A stretch of DNA of 64,000 nucleotides from Endomychus coccineus (Eukaryota; Arthropoda; Insecta; Coleoptera; Endomychidae), in the NCBI GenBank assembly GCA_958510875.1, contig OY294070.1, forward strand, positions 2,976,001-3,040,000, in the 5' to 3' direction. A program made the translations under genes and the position numbers. The notes under the pieces were generated by a model that made no database searches, was not told the origin of the DNA, and saw only the letters and a list, made by a program, of their open reading frames with translations. Positions within the stretch are counted from its first letter, which is position 1, and each line of letters opens with the position of its first letter. Positions 34,717-46,379 of this stretch are shown here, in pieces.

Positions 34717-36000
34717 TATTTCAAGGTTTCGGCCGTCAATCCATCTCGCCCAGGTGTTTTATTGTTTTTTAATGTTTTTATGATTGTCTCTACTTCATGT
34801 TTATTTGTTGGTTCCATGAACATTGTATTTTGATTGATATGCCGTAGTGGGTGCGTCGAGGGTTTTGTGATTTTGTTAGCGAGATTCCCCCATACATTTC
34901 CATAATATTTATTGAATTCATTACTCATAATGACGGGGTCCGTTACTACCGTATTTTCTTCCAGTTTTATCTCGTTAATTATAGTTTGTTTCTTTTCATT
35001 ATTACTCATTTCATTTATAACGTTCCATAGTTGTTTCGAGTTACCCTCACATTGCACAACTTTGTTACTGTAGTACTGTTTTTTCGCTGTTCTGAGTAGG
35101 ACTCTTAGTTTGTTTCTGTAGCTGATAAATTTGGATTTCAAAGCTTCATTTTGCTGATCCTTTTGTGAAAGTGTATAGAGCCTTTCTTTTTCTCTTATAC
35201 TTTTAATTAATGCACTAGAAATCCACATTTGTCTTTTTTTTTCTTTGTGACAAATTTTTTTTGTGATACTACTTTCTTCTATTGCTTCATTCAGTTGATT
35301 CACAAAGTAATCAACTCCTACATTCACGTTTTGGGCTTCGTATATAGGTGTCCAGCTAGTTTTTTTAATTTTTTCACATAGTTTTGCACTATCTGTGTAT
35401 TTTTTAAATATATCAAGAGAACCGGGTCTTTCTGAGGAGTTTTTCTTAAAGGGGATTTTCAGTATTATTGGGAAATGATCAGTTATGTACGTCTTAACAA
35501 CTATAGGAATGCACTCTTCAATGTTTTGTTTTGTTTTCAGGAATATATGGTCTATGCAAGATTTTGAATTGTTACATATTCTTGTATATGAGTTAATCAT
35601 AGATATAAAATCAAACTCTCCCATTAGGTCAAGGTATTCGTTGGTTATTTCATTGTCGATTCTTATATTTATGTTAAAGTCTCCAACAAAAAGGTTATAA
35701 TCGAAATTCCCTGTTCCATATACGTTCATATAGTTCCTAAGACCATACAGGAAGTTTATTTTTGATGTTGACGGTGGTCTGTATAACGATGTAATCAAGA
35801 ATGATTTTTTGTTCATATATATTTCTGTTTGTACTATTTTGCATTCATCTATGTTTATAACTTTATATTTGTGGTTGAGCGAGTCTCGAGTATAAATAAC
35901 TAGACCATCGTTTTGATTTATGTAGCCATAGTTATAAAATAAATCAAAACCTTCTAAATTATATAACGAAATGTTATGAATTTTAACAATACAAACGGGG
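34717..36000 (-). pseudogene. Endonuclease half of the nested non-LTR element
   Basis: An apurinic-type (EEP) endonuclease lacking its first part: ...INQNDGLVIYTRD, SLYRPPSTS, FVGDFNINI (GDFN box), SCIDHIF, ITDHFPIIL (catalytic DH pair), followed by a linker rich in Lys and the RT start NNKTPGRDGLTAETLKY. The frame stays open upstream into PLE sequence (ATG 36149) and downstream into the inserted transposon's end, so the 541-codon ORF here is a chimera of three elements. Confidence 0.8.
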
Positions 36001-36500
36001 CCTCCTTTAACAATGGGGGATAAGTCCTGTAGCGGGGTGGGATGTTTTGGTGCTAGTTTACAGGAATTAGTTCGGAGATGTTGCATGATTTTGTTATCAT
36101 AATCAGAACGATTCATGACAACATTGGAGTTTCCTTCATCAGCTTTCAAAATAGCTAAATCATGATTTGATTTGAGTAAATTAAGAGCTTGGATTGAAGG
36201 AATGCTGCAATGACGAAGAATTTTCGCAAATTCATCTACTGCGAGATGGGGAACTTTATGTAGGGATGCTTCTACAGCAGAAATAATGAATGTCGTAGAA
36301 ACTTCTTATTTTTGAATATGACATTGAAGTTATTAATTTGATCGGCTTGATCATAAGTAATTCCGTCGAGAACCAACCAATCTGATGCTGAAAGGGTATT
36401 TGAAAGTTCAAGTTCAAGGACAAAGAGGTTTATATCGATGAAAATAATATCGCGTCTAGTATACTTAATTCGTTCACGAATCAAAGCTAAACTAGCGCGT
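36000..36500 (-). pseudogene. Penelope-like RT N-terminal fragment, upstream half of the split copy
   Basis: The minus strand reads PHLAVDEFAKILRH, LKSNHDLAIL, KADEGNSNVVMNRSDYDNKI and MQHLRTN, typical of the region before the PLE palm. Farther upstream is DWLVLDGITYDQ in another frame. The copy resumes at 30710. Confidence 0.65.
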
Positions 36501-36554
36501 TTAAGTATGGGATGGGATATTTCAACGAAATTGAAAATAATACGGCTACAGAAA

Positions 36555-36670
36555 CCAGTAGAATCAGTTTCAGTTCAAGCCTCAAGCCTGCCCTGAAGAT
36601 GTCATCTGTAATGGTTGGCGAAACAAGTTGTGCTATTGTTATGCGAAATCCATCCGGAAGAATGTTTATT
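36555..36670 (+). repeat. PLE end repeat with hammerhead-core-like motif (family B)
   Basis: CTGAAGA at 36593-36599, a hairpin region, then GAAAC at 36620-36624, preceded by caagcctcaagcctgc. Family B copies also lie at 41226-41275 and 49205-49260 (plus) and 39985-40030, 47495-47545 and 48375-48425 (minus). Confidence 0.55.
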
Positions 36671-36729
36671 TTGTATACCTGCTTTCATTATACTTTATAC
36701 TTTATGACTTTCACCCACAATTTATTCTA

Positions 36730-37395
36730 AGAGCGTGAAAACATAAGTGCCAATTTTGGAGCCAATCAAGTTTAAATAAGGTCACACTTTAATTCGTTAT
36801 GGTCAAATTATGTTGGGAATTCCAAGTGAGAAAACATCTTCGACGAATACGTTTTTTTTTAAATTCAGTCTACCAAGAACTGACTACAATAACAACAAGA
36901 TTTAATTGTTAATAAAACTGTTAGGTGAACTATTTGATTATACAACTTGATTATACACGTGTATCCCAGAAAGAGAACGTTTGTGGAAAATAATGGTAAA
37001 TTATTAAATTATAATTGTCACTAGGCAATTCAAACATTTCATACTAGCGACAGTTATCGATTCTTTATTAACACAAATAACTTTGATAGAATCTGATTAG
37101 GATTCGGTTATAATCAAAAACTTATAAATAGAAATTATCAAATCTTCTTTAAATTGAAGGTTTTAAGATAATAACTTTGGAATATGTACCATTCTGGAGA
37201 TAATTATACAGTTTTCGTCGTTGTACCTACTATTATAAATTTGAATAATAAATAATATGTGAAAAAAAAACAGAAATTTATCATTCAGTGACATTGAGAA
37301 TTGTTACAGCACCCAGTGGCATCTACAGAAGGAGCTGTAACAACTCTTTTTCTACTCTCAACTATAAAATGTTATTTATCGCATAAAAGCATGAC
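36730..37395. other. No recognisable feature
   Basis: AT-rich sequence without an informative ORF or a repeat shared with the window. Confidence 0.4.
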
Positions 37396-37400
37396 AAGCC

Positions 37401-37570
37401 GTGATTATGCGTTTTAGTCAAGGGCTGAAGTTAGCTCTCTGTGACTTTGTGGGCTTTAGTCACGGTCTGAAGTTGACTTTCTGTGACTTTGTGCGCTTTA
37501 GTCAAGGTTTGAAGTTAGCTGTCAGTGAATTTGTGCGCTTTACTCAGGGACTGAAGTTAGCTCTAGGTCC
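37401..37570 (+). repeat. 42-bp minisatellite, four units
   Basis: Units of 14 codons read FSQGLKLALCDFVG, FSHGLKLTFCDFVR, FSQGLKLAVSEFVR and FTQGLKLALGP. The open frame spans all units because the unit length is a multiple of three. No start context or family match suggests a real gene. Confidence 0.7.
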
Positions 37571-37642
37571 TTATTGTAAAATTGAAACACTACTATGTTG
37601 ATATCACTTCTATTTGTAACTTCCGTTACTCGAGTTTCCGCG

Positions 37643-38130
37643 TTATTCCGCCATCTTAGAGCGGTATTCAAATACAATTGAAATATCGACCATGGAACTA
37701 TCTATAGAAAAAGGAGAGATAAATTTGCAAATGTGACATCCACCAACCAGACGAATATCTCTCTTCTCCAAGCTCCAAACTTGTGAACGGTACTCCAGGA
37801 CAGGTAGAATCTTTGCTTTGAAGATTATGAGGAGCTGCTGGGATGTAAAGTAGCTCTTGGCACGGAATAGAAAACCAAGTTTTTGTGAAGCGGTTTTCGT
37901 AATGGACCTTACTAGATCATCCCATGAGAGGATGCTGTTAGTGGTGATCCCGAGCATCGGCCCTAGAACAGATTTGAATGAACCATCGTTCACCAAACGA
38001 TGGTGATCTGTTGGTATGGGGTATATAAGTTTCCATTCGTAGCCTGATAATATCCGAGATCTCTGTGGCACAATTCCTTGGGTCATCAGATTCAAAACAT
38101 ACGCTTCTCCAAGGAAATGCCAAGATCATT
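37643..38130 (-). pseudogene. Non-LTR RT thumb fragment
   Basis: The minus strand reads SILSWDDLVRSITKTASQKL, then FRAKSYFTSQQLL and ILPVLEYRSQVW, a jockey-type RT C-terminal piece. The same family is at 28930-29140. Truncated on both sides. Confidence 0.65.
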
Positions 38131-38479
38131 TCTGTAATAGAGACAGATACCTCAACGAGTGTGGAACTCGCAGCCAGGTCAGAGCATATAGGCTTAGATT
38201 GACCTCATTCTCAGTATGTCTTGTTTTGTCAGTCTGCAGGTGGTAATAAACATCGTTTATGTTTATGTGCTAAGACCTAGGATATTACAGAGGTAATATC
38301 AAGTTCATATTTTTTAAAGTTGAACCCCTTCGATCAACCCTCGCCAGGAATTCCGAAAGGAGAGGAAGGTTTCTTCATGAGTATTTTACTCTAGGAGGCT
38401 TCATCCTTAGTAGTTTCACAATAAACCTTGAATGGATAAAATTTCGGTTTGGATAGGGAGGCAGGAAAATTGGTATAAG

Positions 38480-38715
38480 TATACGATTCAACACCTTTGG
38501 ATTATTTTCTTTGTGGTTAAGTTGTACGCTAATAGTCCAGTAACGATTCAGGATCCCAAAGACAAAATTACAGTTGTTATTCTCGATATCGAGTCGAAAT
38601 TGTGGAAAAAACTTATGGAAATTGTCCCGAAAAAGATGGCCATCTCATCCAAGATTAACCCAGCATACTCTGTATTTTGGATTCCAATAAAAATATCATG
38701 GATTTTAGGAAAATG
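38480..38715 (+). pseudogene. Transposase C-terminal remnant (Tc1-mariner type)
   Basis: Reads VVKLYANSPVTIQDPKDKIT followed by VILDIESKLWKKLMEIV, resembling the end of DUF4817-type transposases where ...VYANxPxTIQxLKxxI is usual. No catalytic region is preserved. Confidence 0.5.
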
Positions 38716-39539
38716 ATTTAAAATGAAAAGTCGTATTTGAACACCCTATAATACTTTCAGATTGAAAGATAAGATGAAGCAAAATTTAATGCTGGAATTC
38801 GTTCTTTTCAATGGAACTAATTTCTAAAAATTGAAGGGGTCAGAAGAGGATTGTTCTTATATAATAATACTCATTCTCTCATATGGCAATGGAAATATAG
38901 CAATACAGTTTATTTAACTCAAATATATAATAGATATTAAAAATTGACCAAGGATAACTTTTATTTTCGGATAATTAATTTGTTCAATTCATTTTCCTTA
39001 TAGTAGAGTTTCGTTAAAGCCAACTTACTTTTTTTTTATCGAATCGCTATTTAATACTGGCAGAATATCACAATAAACCACTAATAAGTGCACAGCCACA
39101 ATTTTATTTTATGGAAGACTGATTTCTATAAATCAGCCTAAACTATATCATCCAATAGCATATTAACATATAACGGATTTAATTGTAACGAGCCTCAGTA
39201 TCTTTTTGATGTCTACAACTCGCATGTTGTTGATATAAACTAAGGTTGCCGGCGTAGAAACATTTACTTATATAGTAACCGATAGTGCATCATATTAATT
39301 ATTTTAAAAGCGTAGCAATTACATATTGTATATAAACAATTATGAATCTTCTATTGTCCTGTTAGGGTATATCAAATCGAGCGGTTTGTACGAATTTGAG
39401 ATGGTATTCGAAGAATTGTTTACTCTTTATCTTAGTATTTATACAGTATAGTATAAAATTCTTTATTAATAAGGCTTCTAATAAGCTATAAAAGAGTTCA
39501 CACTGTGTATATATTATAGCACTATTGACAAGAAATAAT

Positions 39540-39650
39540 CACCCTTATCCACTACAAATACTGTTAAAGTACTGAGGGCTTTTCGGCTGCCAAGTTTAAG
39601 TTTACTCTGATGATGGCTACTTGATAGCCGAAGGGTCCTCAGTACAAAAT
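39540..39650. repeat. Family A repeat, two facing ends
   Basis: A reversed end (cttatccactacaaatactg ... gagggcttttcggctgccaag) abuts a direct end (CTGATGA at 39607-39613, then gatggctacttgatagccgaag and ggtcctcagtac). This is a collapsed copy of the outer ends of the 7605-9790 element. Confidence 0.6.
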
Positions 39651-39754
39651 GAGGCTTCCGTATAATTACTTGAATCTCAAAAGAAAATACATAATTTCAA
39701 TTAATAAATTCCAGTTTATTTACAATAAATATAAAAGACAACAGCTACGAGGGC

Positions 39755-39850
39755 TAAGTGAAAAATGTCTAGTCACATGGGATTTTCGATTGTGGCGTCA
39801 TCCGTTTTAGTTTTCAGGGACTTATCACCTCGCTCCCCTATTTACAATTT
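39755..39850. mobile_element. mariner terminal fragment
   Basis: gggattttcgattgtggcgt and ttcagggacttatcacct match the ends at 14030-14095, 52550-52580 and 57130-57180. No transposase adjoins it. Confidence 0.5.
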
Positions 39851-39979
39851 GACAGGCCTGACTTGGTTTAAAGACATTTTACTACTAGAAACGACTTCAG
39901 TTTATTTTAAAATTAGGTTCCGTCATATTTTCCCGATTATAATTCTTTTTTTATATATTGAAATTGACGAAGCCCGACC

Positions 39980-40460
39980 TTACCGACGTTTCGCCAATCC
40001 TTACAGGTGGCATCTTCAGGTCAGACTTGAGGCTTGACCTGAAACTAATTCTTCTGTTTCTATTCTTGCCCTATGATATTTAATGGTTAGACAAGAAGGA
40101 CCTTCAAAAAACGAATCAAAGAACATACACGTAGTATTAATTATAACTCGAATTCAAATTATGGAATTTATTAATTACTGAAGGATGATCAAGTGAAACT
40201 ATTAAATTTTATAGAACTAGTTGAAGGTCTAATTTGGGTAATTGCTTTCCAATTTCCTTTTTTGTTTAGAAATTAAATTATTGATCAAAGATATGTCGTA
40301 ACCATTGTCCAACGCTATTTGCTGAAGCACATCCTCAATTTTCGAATAATTGTGCTCGATATGTTGAGGAGAAGAGATATCGAGATCGTATTGAGAAGAA
40401 ATCAAGTTCGAGTTCCAGGAAAAGTAAAAGTGAGTATAAAACATATACGTTGTCAATTTG
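39980..40460 (-). pseudogene. Penelope-like remnant with family B motif
   Basis: The minus strand 40456-40229 reads NYSKIEDVLQQIALDNGYDI and LINNLISKQKRKL, the connector between the PLE RT and GIY-YIG domains. Reversed GAAAC (39988-39992) and CTGAAGA (40013-40019) of family B lie downstream. 40095-40140 on the plus strand recalls KKRIKEHTRSI of a GIY-YIG domain in opposite orientation, so the region is scrambled. Confidence 0.5.
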
Positions 40461-40734
40461 AATTGTCGTATTTACACAGAAGTGTATGAAAGCGAAAAAT
40501 TACATTTTTCTAGAACTTAAAATGGGAGACTATCCTAGAAAAAAGAACATCCAGTGCATCGATTTTAGACTACTCTCATTTATAGCTTTTATTAGCCACA
40601 TACATACATATTAGACAATTATGAAATTTCACGGTTTTTGACTTATTAAAAAAAAACTACTTGCGGGTTCTCACCTTCAGAGACTCATGTTTTAAACTTA
40701 AATAACATCTGCCTTATTTTCAAATAATATCTCT

Positions 40735-41290
40735 CATTAAAACATTAAAAAAGCCATACAGAAATACACTTCGCCTAAGCTTTCAAATCAACCAGAGCCA
40801 CAACCCCCCTGCTTTATCTACTGCCTATCTTCCATATATTGAAAATATGACAGATCCAATTTTCAAAATCCTAAAAAAACATAATATTTCTACTGGGTTT
40901 TCCACATTTCCAAAACTATCCCAGTTTTGCAAACCTATCGCAGATCCCCTTCACTTAGAAGGTGTTTATAGTATTCCCTGTTCTTGCGGTAAAGTCTACA
41001 TTGGTGAAACAGGTCGTACAGTAGCTACTCGTGTGAAAGAACATGAGCGCCGTACAAGACTTCGTGACACCAGTAGATCTGCACTTGCGGAACCCAAGTT
41101 TGACAGTAATCATCAAATCCTTTTCGAAAATACTAAAATCCTAGCATGACTCAGGATATTACCTTCCCAACATTTGGAAACCCATCCTCGAAAATTCCAC
41201 TTCGCACATGATTTTTTCCTACAATAAAATCAAGCCTGCCCTGAAGATGCCACCTGTAACGGTTGCCGAAACGTCGGCATCAAGTCGTCA
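40735..41290 (+). pseudogene. Penelope-like GIY-YIG endonuclease fragment with 3' motif
   Basis: The open frame from 40735 reads IKTLKKPYRNTLRLSFQ, YLPYIENMTDPIFKILKKH, then the GIY-YIG domain LEGVYSIPCSCGKVYIGET, GRTVATRVKEHERR and SALAEPKFDSNHQIL. The frame breaks at 41147. Family B motif (CTGAAGA 41241-41247, GAAAC 41268-41272) follows. The CxC pair before VYIG is typical of PLE endonucleases. N-terminal RT absent. Confidence 0.8.
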
Positions 41291-41427
41291 CGTTTATTCA
41301 TTAAACTAGTCAAAATCGAACTTATAATAGATATTTTATTTAAGTTTAAAATGGCTTTTCATCACGTAATGGCTGATTCCATTCAACACATTTTAAATAT
41401 CAATTTGAAAAAGGTCCCAACATTTTT

Positions 41428-42380
41428 GAAGTGAAAACTTCTTATGGCGCGTTGGGCACTTTTGTGGGAGAGCATTTTCAGCCGTTCTCGCGACAGATGA
41501 GATTTTACACAGATATACTCCGCGTGTATTCTTATAATATATGTATACTATACGCGCTCTTTGCATGGGCATTCGTTCGTGCTCTCGCGACAGACGAGAT
41601 TACATACCTATGTATACTCAGAGTGTATAGGTATGCGAGAGCGCTGCATGCTATACGCAGTCTTTGCATGGGCATTCGTTCGTGCCCTCGCGACAGACTA
41701 GATTTGAGAATTGGCTGCCGTTTATATTTCACCAAAACAGTCTTTACAAGCAATACGAGAGTTCTTGTATTCAAATTTATTCATTTATTCTAAAGCTGCT
41801 TCCGCAGTATTCATGATGAAAATTAATAGAAGATTTGATCATTATCCTATGATTTTGAGTGGAGATTTCAACAAAAACTTTGCAGATGTCAAAAATCAAT
41901 CATTAATTGAATTTTTATATGAAGAATTTGATTTAACGATGTCCAATGATCGCAATCTTAGCACAACAAAATACAAAACTACTATTGATGCAGTATTCAC
42001 AAGATATATAAATAGATTTAAATCAAAATTGTTCATTTCATACTTTAGTTACCATAGACCTATTGTTTCAGTTTTAGAATTTGATGAAAATCCTGATAAT
42101 AATGATGAAAATGCTGATAATGATGATGTAAGAGTTGTTGAAATTATGGATGAGAATTGATAAATTTTATATTTACTATTTACTAATATTTACTCATTTA
42201 AATAAAACCACTTCCTTCGAATATAGTTTCTATATTATTATACTTCATGTCTATTCAAAAAGTGCCCACATTGCTTTGATAAACTTGATTTTTTATGAAC
42301 AATTTCTCATGTCGCGAGCGCACCTAAAAATGCTCACCCAAAAAAGTGCCCAACGCGCCATAAGTTCAAGTTTTCACTTC
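41428..42380 (+). mobile_element. Helentron-derived element with endonuclease tail
   Basis: Ends are inverted repeats: gaagtgaaaacttcttatgg with gcgcgttgggcacttttgtg at left, reversed at 42309-42380. Inside, 41711-42160 encodes an EEP endonuclease C-terminal half (ILSGDFNKNF, TTIDAVF, YHRPIVSVLEF). The matching middle portion, fused to a helicase, lies at 46372-45740 on the other strand. A directly repeated stretch of about 120 bases (tttgcatgggcattcgttcg) stands at 41562-41700. Confidence 0.6.
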
Positions 42381-42839
42381 TGCCTGCACTCCCGGAGTGC
42401 GCTGACTTTTTTTTTAATCATATATCGGGTATCGTGACGAGAATGAAACGAGTCGTAATTTGGTGACAACCACTAGCCCAGCAGAATTCAGTTCATTGTC
42501 GTTCTTAATTCGTTCATTTGACGCAAGTCATTTTATGATCTACTTTGCTTGACTTGATTATTATAAAGTATCTTCTCTAAATTACCGCACAAAAGCAATA
42601 AATCGTTCTATTAAACGCAATCGAACTGACGTCACAAAACAAACAATTAATATTTTTGCATTTATCATGTAAATATTTATCATTTACAATGCCACATGTA
42701 TTATTTACAATGGAAATTTTGATTATTTTCTTTGTTACATGTTTTGTATATACGTATTTACATATTTGGATTAACCTATTTGAATTTAATCAAATTCAAA
42801 TTTTATGTATTTCATTGACAGAATGACATAGCCATACCC

Positions 42840-44180
42840 TCCAGAGGAGCCCACGAAGGTACCTTGCAACTTTATGGTCTCAAGACAGCATCCTTGATGG
42901 AATTAGCGAAAGGCAAATAAAAGAAAAACCATGTCATGGTGTATAGCCTAGCTGAAAACGGAAGCTCACAGAATGTTGATTTGAAAGAAGTGAAAGCAAT
43001 TCTTAGAGAAATAACTAATGATGATTTGAGAGTGATTGGAACAACAAATGGATCGCGTGTCCTGAAAAGTATATTCTCCAAGCCGAGGATCCTATGAAGG
43101 TCATCAAAAACAAGAGGAATTTGGATAAAGGGAAAAGATATTATAAGAGAGGCTTTAACGCAGCTTCGGGCTGCACACTTGAAAGAAGTTCAAGGGGAGA
43201 TGCAAGAAAGAAGAAGTGAAGGAAAAGATTTATTCATCCCATACATTGGTGGCACTCCTGCGTGACAAAAAAGTTAAAAACTCAAAATAAATCGTGCTGT
43301 CAGTGATGTTGATCTTCATTATCGAAGTGTTGGTGGTCCCATGAGAAAGCTCAGTGAATTGCAACATTCAATTTTAGGGTCCAATTACCATTGTATTATA
43401 CTTGTAGCATCATGGCTGAACAAAGATTTTTTTAATGAAGAGTTATAATTTATTCAGATTTCATAGGGATGAAACAAACATCAACAAGAAACGTGGAGGA
43501 AGTATTTTAATTAATTGCCATAAAGTCAGAGATGAAATACAAATTTATGTAGTCGAACAGGTTTTTGCAATTGTTCATATAAGAAACCATAAAATAATAA
43601 TTGGTGGAGTTTATATACCACCATCATCACATACTGAGATCTATGAACAACACACTTATGATGTTAATCATGTTTTTGAAAATAGCAAGGACGGTGAATT
43701 GATTCTGTTTGGGGATTATAATTTAGCTGAGGCTGTTTGGTTTAATGATGATTTCGGCTTAAATTTGAACTGTCCAGCAAACTCTTTTGGTTATTATAAT
43801 CTCCATCAAATAAATACTGTAACTGACAGTCAAAATGTCTTACTCGACATAACTTTTCATCGATGAAAAATATTTATATCTCTGAACCCTTAGATTTAAT
43901 TTACCCAAACATTGTACATCCCACAGCAATCACCTACAGCTTGGACAATAAACAACAACTTCAATATGAAGAGTTCTATTATGATGTCAAAAATTTAAGT
44001 TATTTCGAAATTAATAGCTTTTTAGCTAGCGTTAATTGGAATAGCATAACAGAAATGAATTTAGATTTAGATGAGGTTTTTAAGATGTTTTATGAAGCAG
44101 TTTACTCTGTAATTGATATGTTTCTACCAGTGAAAAAAATCAGAACCTCTAAATGCTATGATAATCTTTTGTCAGTGTAA
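42840..44180 (+). pseudogene. Non-LTR element: ORF1 tail and endonuclease, decayed
   Basis: 43325-43420 reads KLSELQHSILGSNYHCIIL, the start of an EEP endonuclease, then 43435-43866 continues FRFHRDETNINKKRGGSILI, GGVYIPPSSH and LILFGDYNLAE (GDYN in place of GDFN); 43863-44165 is the linker region. 42900-43290 upstream, in shifted frames, looks like an ORF1 C-terminus (RVLKVIFSKPRIL). No RT follows directly. Confidence 0.65.
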
Positions 44181-44195
44181 GAGAGAAATTGGCAT

Positions 44196-44316
44196 TAAGT
44201 GGGGTATCAAATACCCCCTGAAAAACGTAGCAGGGAATAGTGTACAAGGGTCTTTGTCTAAGTGCACTGAATTTCCTATTAAACCCCCTTAATAGAACCA
44301 AAACCAATGCCAACCA
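44196..44316. repeat. Dispersed 120-bp repeat (copy 1)
   Basis: ggggtatcaaataccccctg and agtgcactgaatttcctatt match 50038-50160. It starts with a small palindrome (ggggtatcaaatacccc). Family unknown. Confidence 0.6.
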
Positions 44317-44558
44317 GCATCGTTTCACTTCAAGAAGATCTACAAATACAACTTTAGTAAGTTTCTTCATTTTCTTTTAACCAGTTTTTTTCCGTTAAGG
44401 AGTACCTCAGTATCTAGTTTCCAATTTACATTGTAAATTGAATGTTTTATAATTCGTGTTCTAATATTTATATTTAATTGTTGAAAATGTTTCATGATAA
44501 TTACCTATATACTTTGTGCTTATTAATTAAGTGTTAATGTGACCTATTAAAGTTATAT

Positions 44559-45600
44559 TTGTCGCAAAAAGATATCAGAGTCGTTTATTATGCCCTGGTG
44601 CAGTCAGTATTACAGTACGGAATAGTAGGATGGGGGGGCGTATATGAGAATACGCTTAATAGTTTAAAAATAGCCCAAAATATAATACTAAAAATTATTC
44701 TGAACAAGCCTAGATTATTTTCTACAGTTCTACTGTACAAAGAGGCATCAGTATGCAACATTAGGCAACTTTTCATGAAACAAGCTATTGTCAATATTCA
44801 AAAATCGGTAAAAAATATTATTTCACATAACATCAATACTAGAGCACATAACAATAATGTATTAGCAACCGATAAAGCGAATTGGACAAAGATCCAGCTC
44901 CTATCTTGGACCGAGATTTTTTAATTATCTCCCAACTCACTTGAAAGATATATCAAACATTAAAGTTTTCCGAAAAAAAATAGCATATTTCCTAATCCAC
45001 TCGAAAGATTTACAACCGTTATATAATTATCTAATATGAAACAATCATAAATCCATAGTTGCTCCTTCATTATATCAAGTTTTGGGTTGAACAATTTCTA
45101 CTACTAGGGTAGATGGATTGGTGACACTAATAATTTATTAATCTCATGGAACTACTTAATTAAATTAATATTACCTATTAATGCAGTAATTTAAAAATAA
45201 GTTTCTACAGCACTACTAGAAACTGTAATTAAAAATTTTTCTTTTTTTCTTTTTTAAGTTTATAAATTTGTTATTGCACTTTCACACAAGCTCTGCTTAC
45301 GAAAGTGTTTTAGCAATCAATAGTCACAAATTCTACTAACCTTATTGCTTGTAAATTATCTAGTTTTAAATCAACTTTATAAAATACTGTAATTTACCAA
45401 AATACTGTACTGTAATAATTGTTTTACATTTCACATATATATAACTTATCAATTAATATATGTATTCAATTCTTAATTAAATTGATTTTTAATAGTTTGA
45501 TTGTTACTGACTAGTTTGATAAAATACTGTATGTCTTTGTACTGGGTTTATATAAACGAATAAATTGAAAATGAATTTGAAATATACTGACTTTTCAAAA
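44559..45600 (+). pseudogene. Non-LTR RT C-terminus with 3' UTR
   Basis: 44559-44924 reads VVYYALVQSVLQYGIVGWGG and LKIILNKPRLF, the thumb of the same broad family as 31000-32457. The 3' UTR carries a hairpin (cactttc...gaaagtg at 45279-45312) and ends with cgaataaattgaaaatgaat. Confidence 0.65.
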
Positions 45601-45770
45601 CCATTTGATAGAGTCAATGCCTTCTTATTGCAAAACTCTCTGCGTTAGGAATTGACAGTTACTTTTTGAACTGGAGCGGATTTATTTGAAAATTAATACT
45701 CAATGTGTCAAATGTGCTGGTTCTGTGTCATCAGAAATTTCAGTAACATCTGGGGTGCCCCAAAGATCCC
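45580..45770 (+). pseudogene. Non-LTR RT palm fragment
   Basis: Reads YTDFSKPFDRV, motif A of jockey-type RTs, then with frame breaks SGVPQ-like sequence near 45748. Short and dead. Confidence 0.5.
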
Positions 45771-46372
45771 AAATAGGTCCCAAATTTTGGATTCGGAGAA
45801 ATGTAAATTGCTACCATGACTATGTGTAGGCCATTTCTAAGTTTGCATGAGAACGCACAAATATCTCCAACAAATGAGCGCCTAACATTAACATCGTTAA
45901 CGTGTGCATTATTTATTTCAATATTCGGAGTCATAATATTAGTTACATTATTATTATTTTGGTAAATAGCTACCCCACCTTCTGGAACAGTGTCTCGTTT
46001 GAATTGAACAATACAATTGAAATTAGGTATTTCAATCGGATTATCATGCGCCATGCAAGATTCGGTAAGAAATAACACATTTGTTTGTCTCGTAACTGAA
46101 TCTTGTAAATCGTATTTGTGACTATTTAGACTTTGGCAATTGAAAGTCATTATTGAAATGCCATTTCTATTACTAATGAAATCTAAGACACTTTGAGCTG
46201 TCGTCTGAACACTATTTAAAGGCAGTCTTTTGAATTCTTGCAACAAAGATGCAGCCGATGCAGCTTGCCTTCGATTATTATAAAACTTGAATGTAGAATT
46301 ATCGTTTTTTGTCGTGATATACAATTTTTCAATATTAGTCACCCGAGAGAGCGCAACATAAACGAGTTCCTG
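45740..46372 (-). pseudogene. Helentron Rep-helicase C-terminus fused to endonuclease
   Basis: QELVYVALSRVTNIEKLYIT is the last PIF1-type helicase motif. It is followed about 70 residues later, in the same frame, by an EEP endonuclease start (ISIMTFNCQSLNSHKYDLQD, FLTESC, EGGVAIYQ, MVAIYISPN). A helicase-endonuclease fusion is the mark of Helentrons (Helitron2). The rest of the endonuclease is absent here but a matching part occurs at 41711-42160. Confidence 0.75.
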
Positions 46373-46379
46373 TTATTTT

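Larger units (their letters stand above)
30711..36000 (-). mobile_element. Non-LTR retrotransposon (CR1/jockey-type), 5'-truncated, itself interrupted
   Basis: It runs from about 36000 down to a (TTA)n tail at 30711-30752 (seen as taa repeats on the plus strand), split by a DNA transposon at 32458-34716. Both flanks are parts of one Penelope-like RT, so it inserted into that element. Order on the minus strand: endonuclease, linker, RT, 3' UTR with a terminal hairpin at 30793-30825. The 5' end is missing, as is typical of target-primed insertions. Confidence 0.8.
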
